Notes under the pieces: generated by a model
What the model saw: the letters and a program-made list of their open reading frames with translations, nothing else
Databases searched by the model: none
What the model was told of the DNA's origin: nothing
Program-made: the position numbers and the translations under genes
Part shown: piece by piece, positions 62,408 to 64,000 of the stretch
Layout of the letters: each line of letters opens with the position of its first letter
Numbering within the stretch: position 1 is the stretch's first letter
Assembly: GCF_030287445.1 (NCBI RefSeq)
Contig: NZ_JASVWB010000002.1
Location: 5,890,001-5,954,000, forward strand
Source: Streptomyces sp. ALI-76-A
GTDB lineage: Bacteria; Actinomycetota; Actinomycetes; Streptomycetales; Streptomycetaceae
Length of the DNA: 64,000 nucleotides
Reading direction: 5' to 3'

Positions 62408-62887
62408 CTAAGTCCGCTGCACCTGGAGGACGTGGAGATCGGGAGCGCCCCGCGGGGCCGGATACCCGGCCGGACGGAACCGGCCCTCCACAGCGGGCCG
62501 GCGCGGCAGCCGGGGCAGCAGCGCCGACAGCGCCTGGACGGTGGCGGGGAGGGTCGTGCGTACGGGATGCAGGGCTGCCTGCTCGGCACGGGCACCGCAC
62601 GGGGCGCTGGAGGGGCAGTCGTGCGCGGGCGCGGCAGTGGGTGCCGCGAGCGCGGCGGGGGATGCGGCGGATACGGCGGGGTGACTGCTTGCGCGGTGGC
62701 CCGCGAGGGCCGCACTCGGGGCTTGGACCTGCCGCTGCACCTGCCCCTGAACCTGGGCCGAGTCGCTGTCGGTCCGGCCCGTGTGCCCCGCGCACACCGT
62801 CAGCGAGCCGAGCAGTACGCCCAGGGCAGCCCACAGCACCGCGAGGTTCGTCCCCCGCGCCCCGCGCTGCTGTGTCCGCCCGTTCAT
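62408..62887 (-). CDS. Secreted or membrane-anchored hypothetical protein
   Basis: A 159-residue protein with an N-terminal hydrophobic helix (NLAVLWAALGVLLGSLTVCA) after a basic start. An Ala/Gln/Pro/Ser-rich stretch follows with VQGQVQRQVQ. Two further cysteines are in HDCPSSAPCG. No known domain. Streptomycetes often have such a small protein next to the DUF3105 gene, and copper-related roles have been suggested for similar neighbourhoods, but this is weak. The start is ATG 62887. Confidence 0.6.
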   Translation of the reverse strand: MNGRTQQRGARGTNLAVLWAALGVLLGSLTVCAGHTGRTDSDSAQVQGQVQRQVQAPSAALAGHRASSHPAVSAASPAALAAPTAAPAHDCPSSAPCGARAEQAALHPVRTTLPATVQALSALLPRLPRRPAVEGRFRPAGYPAPRGAPDLHVLQVQRT

Positions 62888-62897
62888 CACCGAGATG

Positions 62898-63785
62898 CTA
62901 TGCCGTGCCTGTGCACACAGTGACGACCGGCCCGTCGTTCCCGGTCCGCTCCAGGAACCCCACCACGCTCCGCACGAACCGCTCGGCGTCATCGACCCAG
63001 GGGTTGTGCCCGGCGCCGGGCTGAACGACGAACTCCGCGTCCGGGAACAGCCCGGCGAACTCGGCCACCGTCCGAGGAGGCGCCCCCAGGTCCACCTCGC
63101 CGGCCAGCAGCAGCACCGGCGCCGGGAACCGGCCGAGGGCCGCGCGGGTGGCGTCCGGGTCGAAGGCGCCCTCGGCCCCGAAGGCCGCCATGACCTCTGG
63201 AGCCCTCCGCTCCTCGAGCGCGGCGTGATGGGCCTGAGCGGCCTCGTCCCAACGCCCGTAGGAGAACGGCGCGACGGCGTTCACCGCGTCCTCGGTGACC
63301 TGGCGGCCCTCCACGATCGCCTCCAGGGCCGCGAACGCCTCCGGGAACCACGGTTCGTGCCGCCGCAGCCGAGCCGTCTCCAGTCGAAGGCCCCCCTCGA
63401 TCGTGAGCCCCACGGCCCTGACACTGGGCGTCACCAGCACCAGCTTCCCGACGCGCTCCGGGTGGCGACTCGCGTACTGGACCGCCGGATTCGCGCCCGC
63501 GCAGTGCGCGAGGAGATCCAGCCGGTCCAGCCCGAGACGCTCGCGCAGGGCCTCCACGTCCCCGACCAGCCGGTCGCACCGGTAGGACCCGGGGTCCTCC
63601 GGGACGGCCGACCGGCCGGTGCCCCGAAGATCGAGCCTGATCACTTGCCGGTGAGCGGAGAGACCACCGAGGTCCCCGAGATACGCCGAGTCCGTCGGCC
63701 CGCCGGGCAGACACACGACGGGCGCTCCGTCACCGGCGACGTGATACGCGAGCACGGTTCCGTCGTACGAGGAGAAAAAGGGCAT
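62898..63785 (-). CDS. Alpha/beta hydrolase (proline-iminopeptidase-like)
   Basis: A 295-residue alpha/beta hydrolase. The oxyanion region is VVCLPGGPTDSAYLGDLGGL and there is a cap region around VEGRQVTEDAVNAVAPFSYG. The nucleophile elbow reads LLAHCAGANPAVQYAS: A-H-C-A-G, so Cys sits where most members have Ser. The acid is probably in VLLLAGEVDLGAPPRTVAEF and the histidine in VVQPGAGHNPWVDD. A cysteine nucleophile is known in dienelactone-hydrolase-like enzymes. The start ATG 63785 has AAAGGA 8 bases upstream. Confidence 0.88.
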   Translation of the reverse strand: MPFFSSYDGTVLAYHVAGDGAPVVCLPGGPTDSAYLGDLGGLSAHRQVIRLDLRGTGRSAVPEDPGSYRCDRLVGDVEALRERLGLDRLDLLAHCAGANPAVQYASRHPERVGKLVLVTPSVRAVGLTIEGGLRLETARLRRHEPWFPEAFAALEAIVEGRQVTEDAVNAVAPFSYGRWDEAAQAHHAALEERRAPEVMAAFGAEGAFDPDATRAALGRFPAPVLLLAGEVDLGAPPRTVAEFAGLFPDAEFVVQPGAGHNPWVDDAERFVRSVVGFLERTGNDGPVVTVCTGTA

Positions 63786-63814
63786 GGCGAAGGTCCTTTC
63801 GCGTGGGGACTGGT

Positions 63815-63880
63815 GTGCGTGTGTGCAGGCGCAGGCGCAGGCGTGTCCGTGTCCGTGTCTGTGTCTGTGTCGGACCGGGC
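63815..63880. repeat. Microsatellite-like repeats upstream of the hydrolase gene
   Basis: Runs of GCAGGC (about 63823-63842) and GTGTCC/GTGTCT units (about 63843-63876) form a short-period repeat in the likely 5' leader of the hydrolase gene. Confidence 0.75.
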
Positions 63881-63956
63881 GACGGCGACGGAAGCGCGTG
63901 CAGCCGGAGGAGGGCAGGCAGTCGGAGCGCATGAGAACGGTGGCCTTTCGGGATGC

Positions 63957-64000
63957 CTACGGGCGCTCCCAGGGCCACATCTGCGTCACGACGTCAGATG
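63957..64000 (-). CDS. Possible C-terminal end of a gene beyond the window
   Basis: Read on the minus strand from the window edge, one frame gives SDVVTQMWPWERP followed by a TAG at 63957-63959. The segment is protein-like and G/C-ending, but 13 codons are too few to be sure. Confidence 0.2.
   Translation of the reverse strand, partial: SDVVTQMWPWERP

Overview
The window is a 64 kb stretch of actinobacterial chromosome, almost certainly Streptomyces. Base composition is above 70% GC with G/C in nearly every third codon position. Several genes point to this genus: a nickel superoxide dismutase with its dedicated peptidase, a fused Kgd-type 2-oxoglutarate dehydrogenase, a conservon (sensor kinase, Roadblock, DUF742, GTPase), and a Ku/LigD pair. 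The gene order from a polyprenyl-synthetase tail through sodN, a glutamate-type ABC transporter, malic enzyme, kgd, lon, conservon and ku looks like the conserved Streptomyces core arm, as far as I recall it.

Layout. 0-5.5 kb: polyprenyl-synthetase tail, GNAT, a divergent TetR/RibD-type reductase pair, an ECF42-type sigma factor with its DGPF (YCII) partner, and a VOC protein. 5.6-9.6 kb: Pit phosphate transporter, sodN/sodX, a CGNR protein and a frameshifted methyltransferase. 9.7-16.7 kb: amino-acid ABC transporter, malic enzyme, an MDR oxidoreductase, and an HTH/ClpN pair behind a palindrome-covered promoter. 16.9-27.2 kb: PadR/DUF4097, DUF6104, kgd, an OmpR-type two-component system, a spermidine-synthase-like protein and a rhomboid-like protein.

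27.5-34.9 kb is an accessory insertion of lower GC at its left end, and is the most interesting part. It holds a 49-residue open frame with a strong ribosome site, then a B12-binding radical SAM enzyme with an extra C-terminal region, a JmjC/cupin oxygenase, an MFS exporter, an unknown protein and a methyltransferase fused to a DUF2087 domain. Most of the enzyme genes are translationally coupled. It reads as a RiPP (ribosomally made, modified peptide) biosynthetic operon that I do not recognise: precursor peptide, radical SAM modification, hydroxylation, methylation and export.

35.4-64 kb returns to core genes: lon with a HAIR-like operator, MarR, PP2C, the conservon with a styrene-monooxygenase-like flavoprotein, NlpC/P60, TetR/AurF, a second class-B PBP/FtsW-RodA pair, an SH3 protein with a frameshift, a lipoprotein/orphan kinase pair, a dual-specificity phosphatase, NERD, LigD-polymerase/Ku, cyclophilin, SDR, DUF3105 and an alpha/beta hydrolase. 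Short tandem repeats are unusually common. Several sit at gene 3' ends and include the stop codon.
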